A DNA stretch of 64,000 nt from Bacteroidetes bacterium UKL13-3 (GCA_001602415.1 CP012155.1:682001-746000); one strand, 5' to 3'. Positions 1 to 8,920 are shown, counted from the stretch's first letter. The notes: generated by a model from the sequence alone, not told the origin. A program made the numbers and translations.

Positions 1-467
1 AAATGACCATTTCCACTTTTAGCCGCAATAGATGATAGCAAAGTGAAGATGGTTGAAAACCCTAAACAGCCTAGTATAAGAGTAAGAAAATATATTCCGG
101 GCGATTGGGCCATATTCCCTAGTAAAGTGTTATAAACAGCAAAACAAATGAAGGCGATAAATACCATAAAAATGCTGTTGTAAATTAATTTGGCGATAAT
201 GATTTGTTGTGGTGAAGCTATATTGTAATAGTACAAAGAACGCCCGCGGCTCTCGCCCATAAAACCTTTTGCTACAGCACTAATGGAAGAGAATAATAAA
301 ATAATCCAGAACAAGGCATTCCAAGTAGGAGCATTTAGTATTTTTACGGCTAAAAAAACCAAAAAAACGGAAGACACAACATGCAATAAAATGCCGTTCA
401 ACGCATATCGCATGCGCCATTCCGTGGTAAGGTCTTTTTTTAGTAATGCAATAATTTGTGTGTTCAT
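1..467 (-). CDS. ccmB: Heme exporter subunit CcmB (5' part, runs off the window)
   Basis: The reverse strand from the ATG at 467 reads MNTQIIALLKKDLTTEWR and stays open to the window edge (155 codons). The pattern matches CcmB, the membrane subunit of the cytochrome c maturation ABC exporter: an N-terminal amphipathic LLKKDL-EWR segment, then the family stretches APTWNALFWIILLF and ESRGRSLYYYNIASPQ, between hydrophobic helices. In known systems CcmB works with CcmA and CcmC in moving heme to the periplasm. The 3' third is outside the window. The gene lies just downstream of the NamZ gene on the same strand, with a gap of about 6 bases, so they may be co-transcribed. The assignment rests on recalled family sequence. 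Confidence 0.85.
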   Translation of the reverse strand, partial: MNTQIIALLKKDLTTEWRMRYALNGILLHVVSSVFLVFLAVKILNAPTWNALFWIILLFSSISAVAKGFMGESRGRSLYYYNIASPQQIIIAKLIYNSIFMVFIAFICFAVYNTLLGNMAQSPGIYFLTLILGCLGFSTIFTLLSSIAAKSGNGH

Positions 468-473
468 CGAGCC

Positions 474-1664
474 TTATTTATAAAAATATACAAAGTCGGT
501 GTACAATAAATATTTTTTTCGTGTTACTCTAAATTCGTTTAGCTTAGGTTGCCAGCTTGCCCTAATTTCTGCTTCTGTTTTACCGGCAATAATCTGTTTT
601 TTTAGTTCATCTGTTCCAGCAAGTGTTGTGAAAAAATCAGTAAAAAAGGTCGCTTTTGAAGTGTCTTCTTGGTAAGCATTCATAATCCAATCTAAATATA
701 AACGGGGCTCTTTGTTGAATATGTTATTCACAAAATTAGTAACCAAACGTCCTCTACATAATTTATCTTTATAAGGTGGATTTTCGGCAACACCTGCAAT
801 AGCTTTTGGGGTAAAAGTGTAATCTCCTTTAGTGTTTTCCGGCTTTCCAAAACATTCAAACGGTTTGTCAGTTCCTCTGCCTAGGCTGTAATTAGTGCCT
901 TCGAAAAAGCACATACTTGGATACAACGCAATCGACTCGGCTGTTGGTAAATTAGGTGAAGGTTTTACTGGAAGTGAATAGCGATCGTTGTGCGTATATC
1001 CTTTCATTTTAATGATTTTGATATTGCAAGTCATTCCATCTTTTAACCATTTTTCACCATTAATCATCTGCGCGTATTCGCCAATAGTCATTCCATGAAC
1101 AACAGGTACCGGATGCATTCCTACAAACGATTGGAATTTTTTATCGAGCACAGGTCCATCAACATAAAATCCATTTGGATTGGGTCTATCCAAAATAACA
1201 AGTTGCTTTTTTTGCTCAGCACAAGCTTCCATAACGTAATGAAGTGTGGATATATAGGTGTAAAAACGAGCACCCACATCTTGAATATCAAACACTACAA
1301 TTTGAATATCTTTCAAGTCGTCTTTAGTTGGTTTTTTATGAGTGCCGTATAATGAGATTACTTTTAAGCCTGTTTTAGCATCTTTGTTGTTTTTAATGTG
1401 AACACCGGCCCCGTGATTGCCTCTAAAACCATGCTCGGGTGCAAAAATTGCTTTAATGGAAACCGGTAGTTTCTGCAACGAATCAACCAAATGAGTTTGC
1501 CCAATGGTTGATGTTTGGTTTACTACCAACCCGATTTTTTTTGCTTTTAACAATGGTAAATATTCATTCACTTGCTCGGCACCTGTTGTTAATTTTGGTT
1601 GAGCATACGTTACCTGAAACAAACAAAGCATAAAAAAACCAAGGAGCTTCTTATATTCGGACAT
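474..1664 (-). CDS. namZ: Exo-beta-N-acetylmuramidase NamZ family (DUF1343) protein
   Basis: The 396-residue product carries the conserved blocks of the DUF1343/NamZ family: VVNQTS, APEHGFRG, QDVGARFYTYISTL, LDRPNP and GRGTDKPFE. Characterised members remove terminal N-acetylmuramic acid from peptidoglycan fragments during recycling. I chose the ATG at 1664. It gives a standard signal peptide (MSEYKKLLGFFMLCLFQ, likely cleaved after TYA), so the enzyme should act in the periplasm. An upstream in-frame ATG at 1688 would overlap the divergent permease gene starting at 1670. Length is normal for the family and nothing looks broken. The family call is firm; the substrate is inferred from the family. 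Confidence 0.88.
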   Translation of the reverse strand: MSEYKKLLGFFMLCLFQVTYAQPKLTTGAEQVNEYLPLLKAKKIGLVVNQTSTIGQTHLVDSLQKLPVSIKAIFAPEHGFRGNHGAGVHIKNNKDAKTGLKVISLYGTHKKPTKDDLKDIQIVVFDIQDVGARFYTYISTLHYVMEACAEQKKQLVILDRPNPNGFYVDGPVLDKKFQSFVGMHPVPVVHGMTIGEYAQMINGEKWLKDGMTCNIKIIKMKGYTHNDRYSLPVKPSPNLPTAESIALYPSMCFFEGTNYSLGRGTDKPFECFGKPENTKGDYTFTPKAIAGVAENPPYKDKLCRGRLVTNFVNNIFNKEPRLYLDWIMNAYQEDTSKATFFTDFFTTLAGTDELKKQIIAGKTEAEIRASWQPKLNEFRVTRKKYLLYTDFVYFYK

Positions 1665-1669
1665 TCTAA

Positions 1670-2893
1670 ATGGGTTCAAGTTTTTCATATATTATAGCAA
1701 GACGACTTTCGCTGCAAAAAGGTTCCGGAACTTCGCGATTAATTATTCGCATTGCTACCGGAGCAGTTGCTTTGAGTATTGCAGTGATGATAATTTCGAT
1801 TGCAATTGTAAAAGGTTATCAGTCTGAAATACGCAGTAAAATTATCGGTTTCAGTACGCATATACAAATATCGAGTTTGGATATGAACAATTCCTTTGAA
1901 ACAACTCCCATTTATAGAGATACAGTTTTAGAGAAATTGCTCAAAAAAAACAGTCATGTAACTCACCTTCAACCTTTTGCTATTAAAGCTGGTATTTTTA
2001 AAACCAAGGAAGATTTTTCGGGTGTAGTATTAAAGGGCATTGATACCACGTATGATTGGCGCTTCATAGAGCAACACATCATTGCAGGAACAACACTTTT
2101 TTTGAATAAGGACAGTGTTTCGAATAGTGTTTTGTTATCAAAAGTATTGGCCGATAAACTAAAGCTGAAAGTTGGCGACAATGTTCTATTATACATTGCA
2201 CAAGAGCCTCCCCGTGTTCGCAAATTTACTATTTGTGGTATTTATCATACAGGTTTGGAGGAAATGGATAGGTTTTATGCTTTTGTTGATATACAGCAGG
2301 TGCAAAGGCTTAATCAATGGTCGGCCAATGCCATTAGCGGCTATGAAGTAGGGTTAGATACTTACGCAATGATGGATGAGGTTGCAACCGAACTATTAGG
2401 GAATTTGCCGTATTATTTAGAGATACATACCATTAGGGATTTATTTCCACAAATGTTTGATTGGCTCAATTTATTGGATTTAAATGTATGGGTAATTATT
2501 ATTCTAATGATTATTGTGGCATGTATAAACATGGCAACAGCCTTACTTATTTTAATAGTTGAGCGCAGCAATATGATTGGATTGCTCAAAGCAATGGGCG
2601 CCAACAACCAAAGCATATCGCGTATTTTTGTTTACATGGCCTCTTATCTTATTTTTTGGGGAATGATAATAGGTAATATTGTGGGTTTGGTATTGTGTTT
2701 ATCGCAGCAATATAGTGGTTGGTTTAAGCTTTCTCAAGAGGCCTATTATTTGAGTGAAGTTCCCATATTGTTGGAGTTTACAGATGTGTTATTTATTAAT
2801 ATGGGAAGTTTTGTTATTTGTTACATCGTTTTATTACTCCCTGCAACGTTTGTTTCTAAAGTTACACCCATTAAAGCTATTCGCTTTCAGTAA
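1670..2893 (+). CDS. FtsX/LolE-type ABC transporter permease
   Basis: The 407-residue protein has the LolC/LolE/MacB layout. One N-terminal membrane helix (about residues 25-50, IATGAVALSIAVMIISIAIV) is followed by a periplasmic core of about 220 residues. Three helices then form the C-terminal FtsX domain, with the motif VERSNMIGLLKAMGA between the first two. The closest functional idea is a lipoprotein-releasing or mechanotransmission permease of the inner membrane. Its ATPase partner is not adjacent; a LolD-like ATPase lies at 12589. The start at 1670 is only 6 bases from the start of the divergent namZ, so its promoter must lie inside namZ coding sequence. A TATATTCG box at 1652-1659 is a candidate. 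Confidence 0.85.
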   Translation: MGSSFSYIIARRLSLQKGSGTSRLIIRIATGAVALSIAVMIISIAIVKGYQSEIRSKIIGFSTHIQISSLDMNNSFETTPIYRDTVLEKLLKKNSHVTHLQPFAIKAGIFKTKEDFSGVVLKGIDTTYDWRFIEQHIIAGTTLFLNKDSVSNSVLLSKVLADKLKLKVGDNVLLYIAQEPPRVRKFTICGIYHTGLEEMDRFYAFVDIQQVQRLNQWSANAISGYEVGLDTYAMMDEVATELLGNLPYYLEIHTIRDLFPQMFDWLNLLDLNVWVIIILMIIVACINMATALLILIVERSNMIGLLKAMGANNQSISRIFVYMASYLIFWGMIIGNIVGLVLCLSQQYSGWFKLSQEAYYLSEVPILLEFTDVLFINMGSFVICYIVLLLPATFVSKVTPIKAIRFQ

Positions 2894-2897
2894 CTGT

Positions 2898-3851
2898 TTA
2901 CAATAGGATTGAAACAAGGTAAATAAGCAACGCTAAGTAAGCTGGTAAAAACAATACGAAAAGTGCAAATAATACTGAGTCGTAAAACACAGTTCCTTTC
3001 GTAAATAATTTACTCATTATCTGCATTGCCCAATAGTGAGGCAGGGTGATAACTGCTTTGTGAAAACCGGAGGATAGTATTGATGCAGATGCAGCTTTTG
3101 TATCTATAGGTATGGGTTGATAAAGAATTTCTAAAATATCGAGTTTGTTGCGCTCAGTTTTTTTTCATGAACGCATGAGTTGTTGGTGATCGGTGCTGTT
3201 GATTTGCAGCATTGGATTGAAATATGCCAACGTCTTGAGGCTTTCGGTAATTCGGCTATTTAGCCATTTTACAAAAGTAGCCCCTGATTCATTTTGTGTG
3301 TTTTCTGCTGAGGTAATAGCTTTTCCAACATTCAGTACAACTGATTTTCCTCCACCATCAAAATGTTCGTAGGTTAAACCAATGGGTATAATTACAGTCT
3401 TTTCAGTTTGCGGTTCGCTCCAAGCACGTTCAGCAATGCGAGCTGACCCTTTTTTGAGAGGACGTAAATACCAGTTTTGTTCACACCATCCCTCTCCAAA
3501 AATAAGTACCATCCCATTTTTTTTAGAATTTCTTGCGTAGCATCAAAAGTAGATGGGTTTTTCCCGATATTTTCTTTCCCTTCACTAATGCGATATACAG
3601 GCATTAGGTTGAAAGATTTGAGTATGCGGCTAAAAAATTTGTTGTTAAACGCATCGCCACGAGCTAAAAAATGAATAGGACGTTTCATAAAAGCAGCAAT
3701 AATCAGAGCGTCCAAAAAGGCATTGGGATGATTGGCTACCAAAAGTGCTGGTTTGTGGGTTGGAATATATTGCAGCCCATCAATATATCTGTCGCAAATA
3801 CAATTTTAGTCCGTTACGAACAATCCATTTGGTGGCATTGTACATTTTCAT
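2898..3851 (-). pseudogene. Decayed lysophospholipid acyltransferase (PlsC-like)
   Basis: Read across three lesions, the reverse strand encodes about 317 residues of a membrane acyltransferase: MKMYNATKWIVRNGLK, then the catalytic motif NHPNAFLD, FLARGDAF, an IFGEG block and a hydrophobic C-terminal helix (FALFVLFLPAYLALLIYL). The lesions are a frameshift at an AT run leading to TGA at 3780-3782, loss of one A in the A8 run at 3517-3524 (A9 restores ILKKNGMVLIFGEG), and an in-frame TGA at 3165-3167 beside another A8 run. All three sit at simple runs, so sequencing error is a real alternative to decay. A separate intact plsC-type gene lies at 11554, so loss would be tolerated. Confidence 0.8.
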
Positions 3852-3879
3852 TCATGCAATATGGTAAATTATTGAGCAT

Positions 3880-3908
3880 AAAAAAAGCCTCAACATTTCT
3901 GAAGAGGC
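3880..3908 (-). terminator. Rho-independent terminator of pdhB
   Basis: On the reverse strand GCCTC (3904-3908) pairs with GAGGC (3887-3891) across a 12-base loop, and a run of seven T follows directly. It lies 20 bases past the pdhB stop codon. Confidence 0.75.
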
Positions 3909-3928
3909 CTTTACGTTTCGTGATAGTT

Positions 3929-4906
3929 TTATCTATATAAAACAGCTTTTATAGCTTTTGTGGTACGTTCTACGTTTGGCAAAAACTCTTGAACAAAAGT
4001 TGGCGCATATCCAAGTGGGGTATCTGTTGTACAAATACGTTGGATGGGAGCATCTAAATAATCGAAGGCACGTTTTTGTACCATGTACGTTATTTCTGTG
4101 GAGATTGATGCCAATGGCCATGCTTCTTCAACAATAACCAAACGGTTAGTCTTTTTTACCGATTCAATAATGGTATCATAATCTATTGGACGTACGGTCA
4201 TTAAATCAATTACCTCGCATGATATATCTTCTTTGGATAATTCTTCGGCAGTTGCCAAAGCCACTTTCATAATTTTACCGAATGATACAATTGTCACATC
4301 TGACCCTTCTCTTTTTATCGATGCTTTACCAATGGGGATAATGTATTCCTCTTCAGGAACCTCTCCTTTATCGCCATACATTTGCTCGCTCTCCATGAAA
4401 ATAACAGGATCATTATCTCTAATAGCTGATTTAAGCAAACCCTTTGCATCAGCAGGGTTTGAAGGAACCACCACTTTTAATCCCGGACAGTTAGCAAACC
4501 AGTTTTCGAAAGCTTGCGAGTGTTGTGCACCCAATTGGCCAGCAGAACCTGTTGGTCCTCTGAATACGATTGGAATATTAAACTGCCCACCACTCATTTG
4601 ATACACTTTTGCCGCAGCATTAATTACCTGATCGATAGCTACCAGTGAGAAATTAAACGTCATAAATTCGATTACAGGGCGTAGTCCGTTCATCGCTGCA
4701 CCTACACCAATTCCGGCAAATCCAAGTTCGGCAATGGGGGTATCAATTACACGTTTTGCACCAAACTCGTCCAACATTCCTTGACTTACTTTATAAGCAC
4801 CGTTGTAATCTGCAACCTCTTCACCCATTAAAAAGACGTTTTCATCTTTGCGCATTTCCTCGCTTAAGGCTTCTCTCAATGCTTCTCTGAACTGAATAAC
4901 TCTCAT
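3929..4906 (-). CDS. pdhB: Pyruvate dehydrogenase E1 component, beta subunit
   Basis: The 325-residue protein begins MRVIQFREALREALSEEM and carries the transketolase-like pyrimidine-binding fold of E1-beta: FLMGEEVADYNGAYKVS, TPIAELGFAGIGVGAA, EFMTFNFS, GPTGSAGQLGAQHSQ and the C-terminal VRPIDYDTI and EEAWP blocks. With E1-alpha it performs the thiamine-diphosphate-dependent decarboxylation of pyruvate in the cytoplasmic PDH complex. The alpha subunit and E2/E3 are not in the window; the gene stands alone with its own promoter and terminator. Length and motifs are complete. A branched-chain 2-oxoacid dehydrogenase beta subunit is the nearest alternative. Confidence 0.93.
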   Translation of the reverse strand: MRVIQFREALREALSEEMRKDENVFLMGEEVADYNGAYKVSQGMLDEFGAKRVIDTPIAELGFAGIGVGAAMNGLRPVIEFMTFNFSLVAIDQVINAAAKVYQMSGGQFNIPIVFRGPTGSAGQLGAQHSQAFENWFANCPGLKVVVPSNPADAKGLLKSAIRDNDPVIFMESEQMYGDKGEVPEEEYIIPIGKASIKREGSDVTIVSFGKIMKVALATAEELSKEDISCEVIDLMTVRPIDYDTIIESVKKTNRLVIVEEAWPLASISTEITYMVQKRAFDYLDAPIQRICTTDTPLGYAPTFVQEFLPNVERTTKAIKAVLYR

Positions 4907-4927
4907 TTAGTTTTGATTTTAAGTGTG

Positions 4928-4956
4928 CAAAAATACACGTATTCTCATCCTTTCAA
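4928..4956 (-). promoter_or_regulatory. Likely pdhB promoter
   Basis: Reverse-strand TTG (4954-4956) and TATTTTTG (4928-4935) are separated by 18 bases. This fits the Bacteroidota consensus TTG-N17/23-TAnnTTTG and ends about 21 bases before the pdhB start. Confidence 0.6.
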
Positions 4957-5070
4957 AATAGAATAAAACAAGAATACAGAATGCTATGTGTATAGTCCTA
5001 ATGTAAAGCAAATAAAATAGTTGCGACTAATATTAGCGTGGTTTCTGAAATGATACGGAGCAATTAATTT

Positions 5071-5778
5071 CTACAAGCCGAGCGGAAGTGTAAATTCAAC
5101 CACTAATTGGTAAGATGATTCTGCTGTAATTTTTGTTAACGTTAGATTGCCATTATGAAGTTTTGCTATTTGTTGCGCAACCCATATTTGGATATTATAC
5201 TCGTTATAACTTTCATCAGGTGAAGCCGATTGATTAACGAGTGCATTAATTGTTTCGGTTAATGCTTCAACCTGCCATGAGATTGATATTTTGAGTGTAT
5301 TGGAAGTGGTTGTAACAGCAATTTGAATTTCCTTACTTGTTAAGAGTGTTTTGATGCAAGTATTTAACACACTTGTAATGGCAACAGAGAACAAAAGCGG
5401 GTCTAAAGAGACGTTAGCTTTTTTATGGCTGTTAGTTGTTATGGTAATTCCTTTAGATACAATATCACTTTCCAATTTATCAATACTTTGCTTGATAACA
5501 TCATCAATAGAGCAAGATGTTATGTTTAATGTGAGGTTATTGCTTATTATTCTAATCCAGGTAACTAAGAATTGTAATTGAAAAAAAGATTTCTGAGAAA
5601 GTTGATGCACCAAAACAGCAAACTCCTTTTGCTTATCTGTTGATAAAGAATCAAAATGCGAAGAGAGTAAATCACTAAAGCCAAGCATGCCATTAAATGG
5701 ACATCTGGCTTCATGGCTCAAGTGTGACAGTAATTTGTAGTCAATTTGTGCATGCGGAGTTATCGTTTCTTTTTTCAT
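5071..5778 (-). CDS. Histidine-kinase-like protein without a recognisable ATP-binding site
   Basis: The 235-residue protein starts with a clear dimerisation/phosphoacceptor region (LLSHLSHEARCPFNGMLGF, candidate histidine H22). There is no sensor domain and no membrane segment. The second half has the overall order of a HATPase_c fold, including a late IQIWVAQQIAKLHNGNLTL block that resembles the end of the fold. The N-box, the DxGxG and the GxG motifs that hold ATP are not recognisable. It may be a phosphotransfer or adaptor protein rather than an active kinase. It begins 10 bases after the stop of the LytTR regulator at 5788, so the two form an operon and probably work together. Confidence 0.65.
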   Translation of the reverse strand: MKKETITPHAQIDYKLLSHLSHEARCPFNGMLGFSDLLSSHFDSLSTDKQKEFAVLVHQLSQKSFFQLQFLVTWIRIISNNLTLNITSCSIDDVIKQSIDKLESDIVSKGITITTNSHKKANVSLDPLLFSVAITSVLNTCIKTLLTSKEIQIAVTTTSNTLKISISWQVEALTETINALVNQSASPDESYNEYNIQIWVAQQIAKLHNGNLTLTKITAESSYQLVVEFTLPLGL

Positions 5779-5787
5779 GAAACACTT

Positions 5788-6555
5788 TTAAAGTGTTGAG
5801 GTAAGCTTGAATTTATTTTTAATAATTGAAAAATAATTCCGACTCACTTCGAATGGTTCTGTTATTCCTCTTAGATACAAAATACCCGTATCATAGGTGC
5901 CTTTGTTAATTTTGATAACATTATGGAGGTTCACAATGGTTGAACGATGTACGCGGAAAAAATCATCCATTGGTAATTTATCTTCCCAAATTTTAATTAA
6001 ACCATATGTCCCAAATTGGGTTCCATCTTCCAAACAAACATTGGTGTAATTTCCTTTGGCTTGAATATAATTGATATCTTTTATTTTGATAAATTTCATC
6101 TCGTTATTAATATTCATCAACACCAAGTTGTTAATACCAAAACGACTATTCTGTTTATGAATATTTTCTATTTCTTCTACTTGTTTTTCAACTAAGCCTA
6201 TTCGGCCTAAAGCATTTTTCAAACGGTCAAAACTGATCGGTTTAACGATGTAATCAATCGTATTATACTCGAAGGCCTTAACAGCAAATTCAGTAAAAGA
6301 GGTTGTAAAAAGAATTTTAGTTTGAGGAGCTAAATATTTAATTAAGTCAAGAGAATTGGCACCTTGTAAGTCAATGTCCAAAATAACCAAATCAACGATT
6401 TCTCTTGATTTTTGTAATAAATTTTCAGCGTCTTTATAAGTAGATGCAATCCCGATAATATCAATAAAATCAAAGCTCTTGAGGAATTCGGTTAGTAAGT
6501 TTACAGAAGCACTATCGTCTTCAATGAATACGGTTTTGATTACCTTATTGCTCAT
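5788..6555 (-). CDS. LytTR-family response regulator
   Basis: The 255-residue protein has an N-terminal receiver domain (acidic EDD at 12-14, candidate phosphoacceptor D60 in VILDIDL, the TTS switch and the conserved lysine in YIVKPISFDRL). A linker is followed by a LytTR DNA-binding domain (KDINYIQAKGNYTNVCLEDG, FFRVHRSTIVNL, FEVSRNYF). It is a cytoplasmic transcription regulator. It sits directly upstream of the degenerate kinase-like gene on the same strand. It is a clear paralogue of the regulator at 7567-8307; both share the unusual HRSTI-NL and FEVSRNYF blocks. Confidence 0.92.
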   Translation of the reverse strand: MSNKVIKTVFIEDDSASVNLLTEFLKSFDFIDIIGIASTYKDAENLLQKSREIVDLVILDIDLQGANSLDLIKYLAPQTKILFTTSFTEFAVKAFEYNTIDYIVKPISFDRLKNALGRIGLVEKQVEEIENIHKQNSRFGINNLVLMNINNEMKFIKIKDINYIQAKGNYTNVCLEDGTQFGTYGLIKIWEDKLPMDDFFRVHRSTIVNLHNVIKINKGTYDTGILYLRGITEPFEVSRNYFSIIKNKFKLTSTL

Positions 6556-6662
6556 GGTTTTATCTGAATTGTAGTAAGTACGGTGTGAAAATACGTAGTA
6601 CGGTACAATTATCCAAAAATAGTTTTGGGTGTAATCATTACATTTGCTGTAATTATAAAATT

Positions 6663-7565
6663 ATGGGTACTGAATTTAAAGCATTACAATTATTTTCTCC
6701 AGACAATTGGAAACAATATGAACTTATAGATGCAGGAAATGGCGAAAAACTTGAACGCTTTGGACAAGTTGTTACACGTAGGCCTGAGCCTCAGGCATTA
6801 TGGGATAAATTACTTACCGAAAAGGAATGGCAGCAATTAGCTCAGGTTTCGTTTGTGCAAAAGGGTAGTCATAGTGGAGAATGGCGCAAACATAGGCCTG
6901 TTGGCGATAAATGGCAAATTAACTACAATCATGAAAAATTGAATATTACCTTCAATTTATCGTTAACTTCTTTTAAGCATATTGGAATTTTCCCGGAACA
7001 AGCGCTTAACTGGGATTTTATTTACAGAAATGTTAAGGCAATGAAATTGAGTGAGCCACCTAAGGTTCTTAATTTATTTGCTTACACAGGAGGTGCTTCA
7101 TTAGCTGCCAAAGCAGCTGGAGCAGACGTAACGCATGTTGATTCAATTAAGCAGGTTATCAGTTGGTCGCGCGAGAATATGGAATCTTCAAGTTTAATCG
7201 ATATACGCTGGGTTGTGGAAGATGCGTTGAAGTATGTGAAACGTGAGGCTAAACGTGGAAAGAAATACAATGGGATCATTCTTGACCCTCCGGCATATGG
7301 AATTGGAGCCAATGGCGAACGCTGGAAATTGGATGAAAATATCAATGAAATTTTAAAAGAGATTGCTCAAATACTGGAGCCAAAGCATAATTTCCTGATA
7401 CTAAATATGTATTCGTTGGGAATGAGTGCACTTATTACGGAAAACCTTATTAAAGGACATTTCGGTAATCAACGTAAAAACATGGAGGTTGGTGAAGTGT
7501 ATCTGCCTGCAACAAGCGGTTTAAAGCTGCCATTGGGTATTTTAGCTCGCTTTGCCAATCCATAA
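6663..7565 (+). CDS. SAM-dependent methyltransferase, RlmI/RlmK-like
   Basis: The 300-residue protein has the class I methyltransferase core of the rRNA methyltransferase group (PF10672 type). Motif I is LNLFAYTGGASLAAKAAGA, an acidic HVDS follows for SAM binding, and DPPAYG is motif IV. No PUA RNA-binding domain is visible at the N-terminus, unlike E. coli RlmI. A further in-frame start at 6585 would add 26 residues unlike the family, so I use the ATG at 6663. It lies between two LytTR regulators on the opposite strand; its stop is only one base from the stop of the second. RNA as substrate is inferred from the family. Confidence 0.82.
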   Translation: MGTEFKALQLFSPDNWKQYELIDAGNGEKLERFGQVVTRRPEPQALWDKLLTEKEWQQLAQVSFVQKGSHSGEWRKHRPVGDKWQINYNHEKLNITFNLSLTSFKHIGIFPEQALNWDFIYRNVKAMKLSEPPKVLNLFAYTGGASLAAKAAGADVTHVDSIKQVISWSRENMESSSLIDIRWVVEDALKYVKREAKRGKKYNGIILDPPAYGIGANGERWKLDENINEILKEIAQILEPKHNFLILNMYSLGMSALITENLIKGHFGNQRKNMEVGEVYLPATSGLKLPLGILARFANP

Positions 7566-7566
7566 A

Positions 7567-8307
7567 TTACATTTTGTATTTTTTCTTTATTTGGAAAAAG
7601 TAGTTTCGGCTAACCTCAAAAGGTTTGTCGTTTCCTTTCATAAACAACCTTCCAGTATCGTTGGCCCATTTCTCAATGCGCACCACATTTTGAAGGTTGA
7701 TAATGGTAGAACGGTGGATTTGGATAAACACGTCCTCAGGCAAACGTGCGTCCCAAATTTTAATAGAGTTATATGTAACACTCAATCGGCCATCCGCTAA
7801 ATAAACCTTTGTGTAGTTTCCGTATGCCTCAATATAGTTTATCTCATTTATTCTCACAAATGAAAGTTTGTTGTCAAAACTCAATAGAATGATATGATCG
7901 GGTCCAAACTTAGCATTTGCTTCATCACTCCAATTATCAGTTTCTTCCCACTTATTATTAACCTTTTCAACCGCTTTGGTAAGTCTATCGAGGCTAATGG
8001 GTTTCAATAAGTAATCAACCGCATTCAACTCAAACGCTTTAATTGCAAAATCACTGTATGAAGAAATGAATATAACCATTGGCTTGTAATCGATTTTGCT
8101 CAATAAATCAATAGATGTAAGTCCATTTAAGTCAATATCTAAAAACAGCAAGTCTGGTTTTTCTTCTTGAATAACATCTTGCGCTTGTTTAAAATCTGAG
8201 GCCTCGCCAACAACTTGTATTTTATCAAAATTAGTGAGTAGTTTTTTGAGTACCATTCTCATACTTTCAACATCATCAGCAATTACTGCTTTTATTACAT
8301 TTTTCAT
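7567..8307 (-). CDS. LytTR-family response regulator (second paralogue)
   Basis: This 246-residue protein has a receiver domain (ADD at 10-12, candidate phosphoacceptor D57 in LLFLDIDL, ISS switch, YLLKPISLDRL) followed by a LytTR DNA-binding domain (INEINYIEAYGNYTKVYL, IQIHRSTIINLQNV, FEVSRNYFFQIKKKY). No kinase gene is adjacent. It is convergent with the methyltransferase gene with no room for a terminator between them. The strong resemblance to the regulator at 5788 suggests an old duplication or a shared set of target sites. Confidence 0.9.
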   Translation of the reverse strand: MKNVIKAVIADDVESMRMVLKKLLTNFDKIQVVGEASDFKQAQDVIQEEKPDLLFLDIDLNGLTSIDLLSKIDYKPMVIFISSYSDFAIKAFELNAVDYLLKPISLDRLTKAVEKVNNKWEETDNWSDEANAKFGPDHIILLSFDNKLSFVRINEINYIEAYGNYTKVYLADGRLSVTYNSIKIWDARLPEDVFIQIHRSTIINLQNVVRIEKWANDTGRLFMKGNDKPFEVSRNYFFQIKKKYKM

Positions 8308-8365
8308 CGAGATTTTTAAATTACAAATTCGTACAATGTTTTTTCTGGAGAGTCGTGTTTTGTTA

Positions 8366-8391
8366 AATAGAATAACTCATTTAGCTACCTC
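8366..8391 (+). repeat. Left inverted repeat of the IS1595-type island
   Basis: This starts AATAGAATAACTCAT and continues TTAGCTACCTC. It ends at the stop codon of the truncated transposase. Confidence 0.55.
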
Positions 8392-8920
8392 AGTAAAAAT
8401 TTAACAGTTTAATTGGAGTCGCTTTTTCTTTCATCATCGAAGATATCAAAATATCGAACAAGTTAGGATTGTTTCTATTATTAAATCTCCAAGTAAACTC
8501 ATCAAGGTACGGTTGTAAATGTTTTGCTTGGTGATGGTTCCCTCTTAACCAGGCCTTGAGCATCATTACTTGCCTATGAAATAACCTGAAGTTGTTTTTA
8601 GGCACCGACACCTCCTGTTTTAGCCATGTAAATAAGTATTTCAAAGGTCTGTAACCTCGCCATTTATCAGTCCTTATTAATGCTTCCTTGCTTATATACT
8701 TTTGAAAAAACGGCTTCAATTGTTTCGTTCCAGCACTAGGTATTTGGTTGGCATAACATCGTACAATTCCCTTTTTCTTCATTTGTATTACCATCACTAC
8801 TTGTTTCTTCTTTCCTTTACTTCTGCCGGGTTTACCCGTTTCAGAACCTCCTACAAAAAACTCATCTATATCCACTTTGCCATCCAAAAGTTTAGGCTCT
8901 TTAATATTCATCGCCTTCAT
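8390..8920 (-). pseudogene. Truncated IS1595-family (ISXO2-like) transposase
   Basis: 176 residues cover the catalytic ISXO2-like domain: VDIDEFFVGG (first acidic residues), TDKWRGY (second), then LKAWLRGNHHQAKHLQPYLDE and FTWRFNNRN. The N-terminal zinc-ribbon region of about 120 residues that the family needs is missing. A TAA lies upstream in frame (8945-8947), and the sequence there is the tail of the other transposase. It is therefore a 3' fragment whose 5' end is lost at a junction near 8920-8945. Its sequence differs enough from the neighbour to belong to another IS1595 subgroup. Confidence 0.8.

Noticed and set aside
3477-3940. Forward frames of 65 and 89 codons over the broken acyltransferase
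   Set aside because: They are antisense to the recognisable acyltransferase motifs and have no homology I can name.
4233-4601. A 122-residue + strand frame inside pdhB
   Set aside because: It lies wholly antisense to a conserved gene and shows no family features or start signals.
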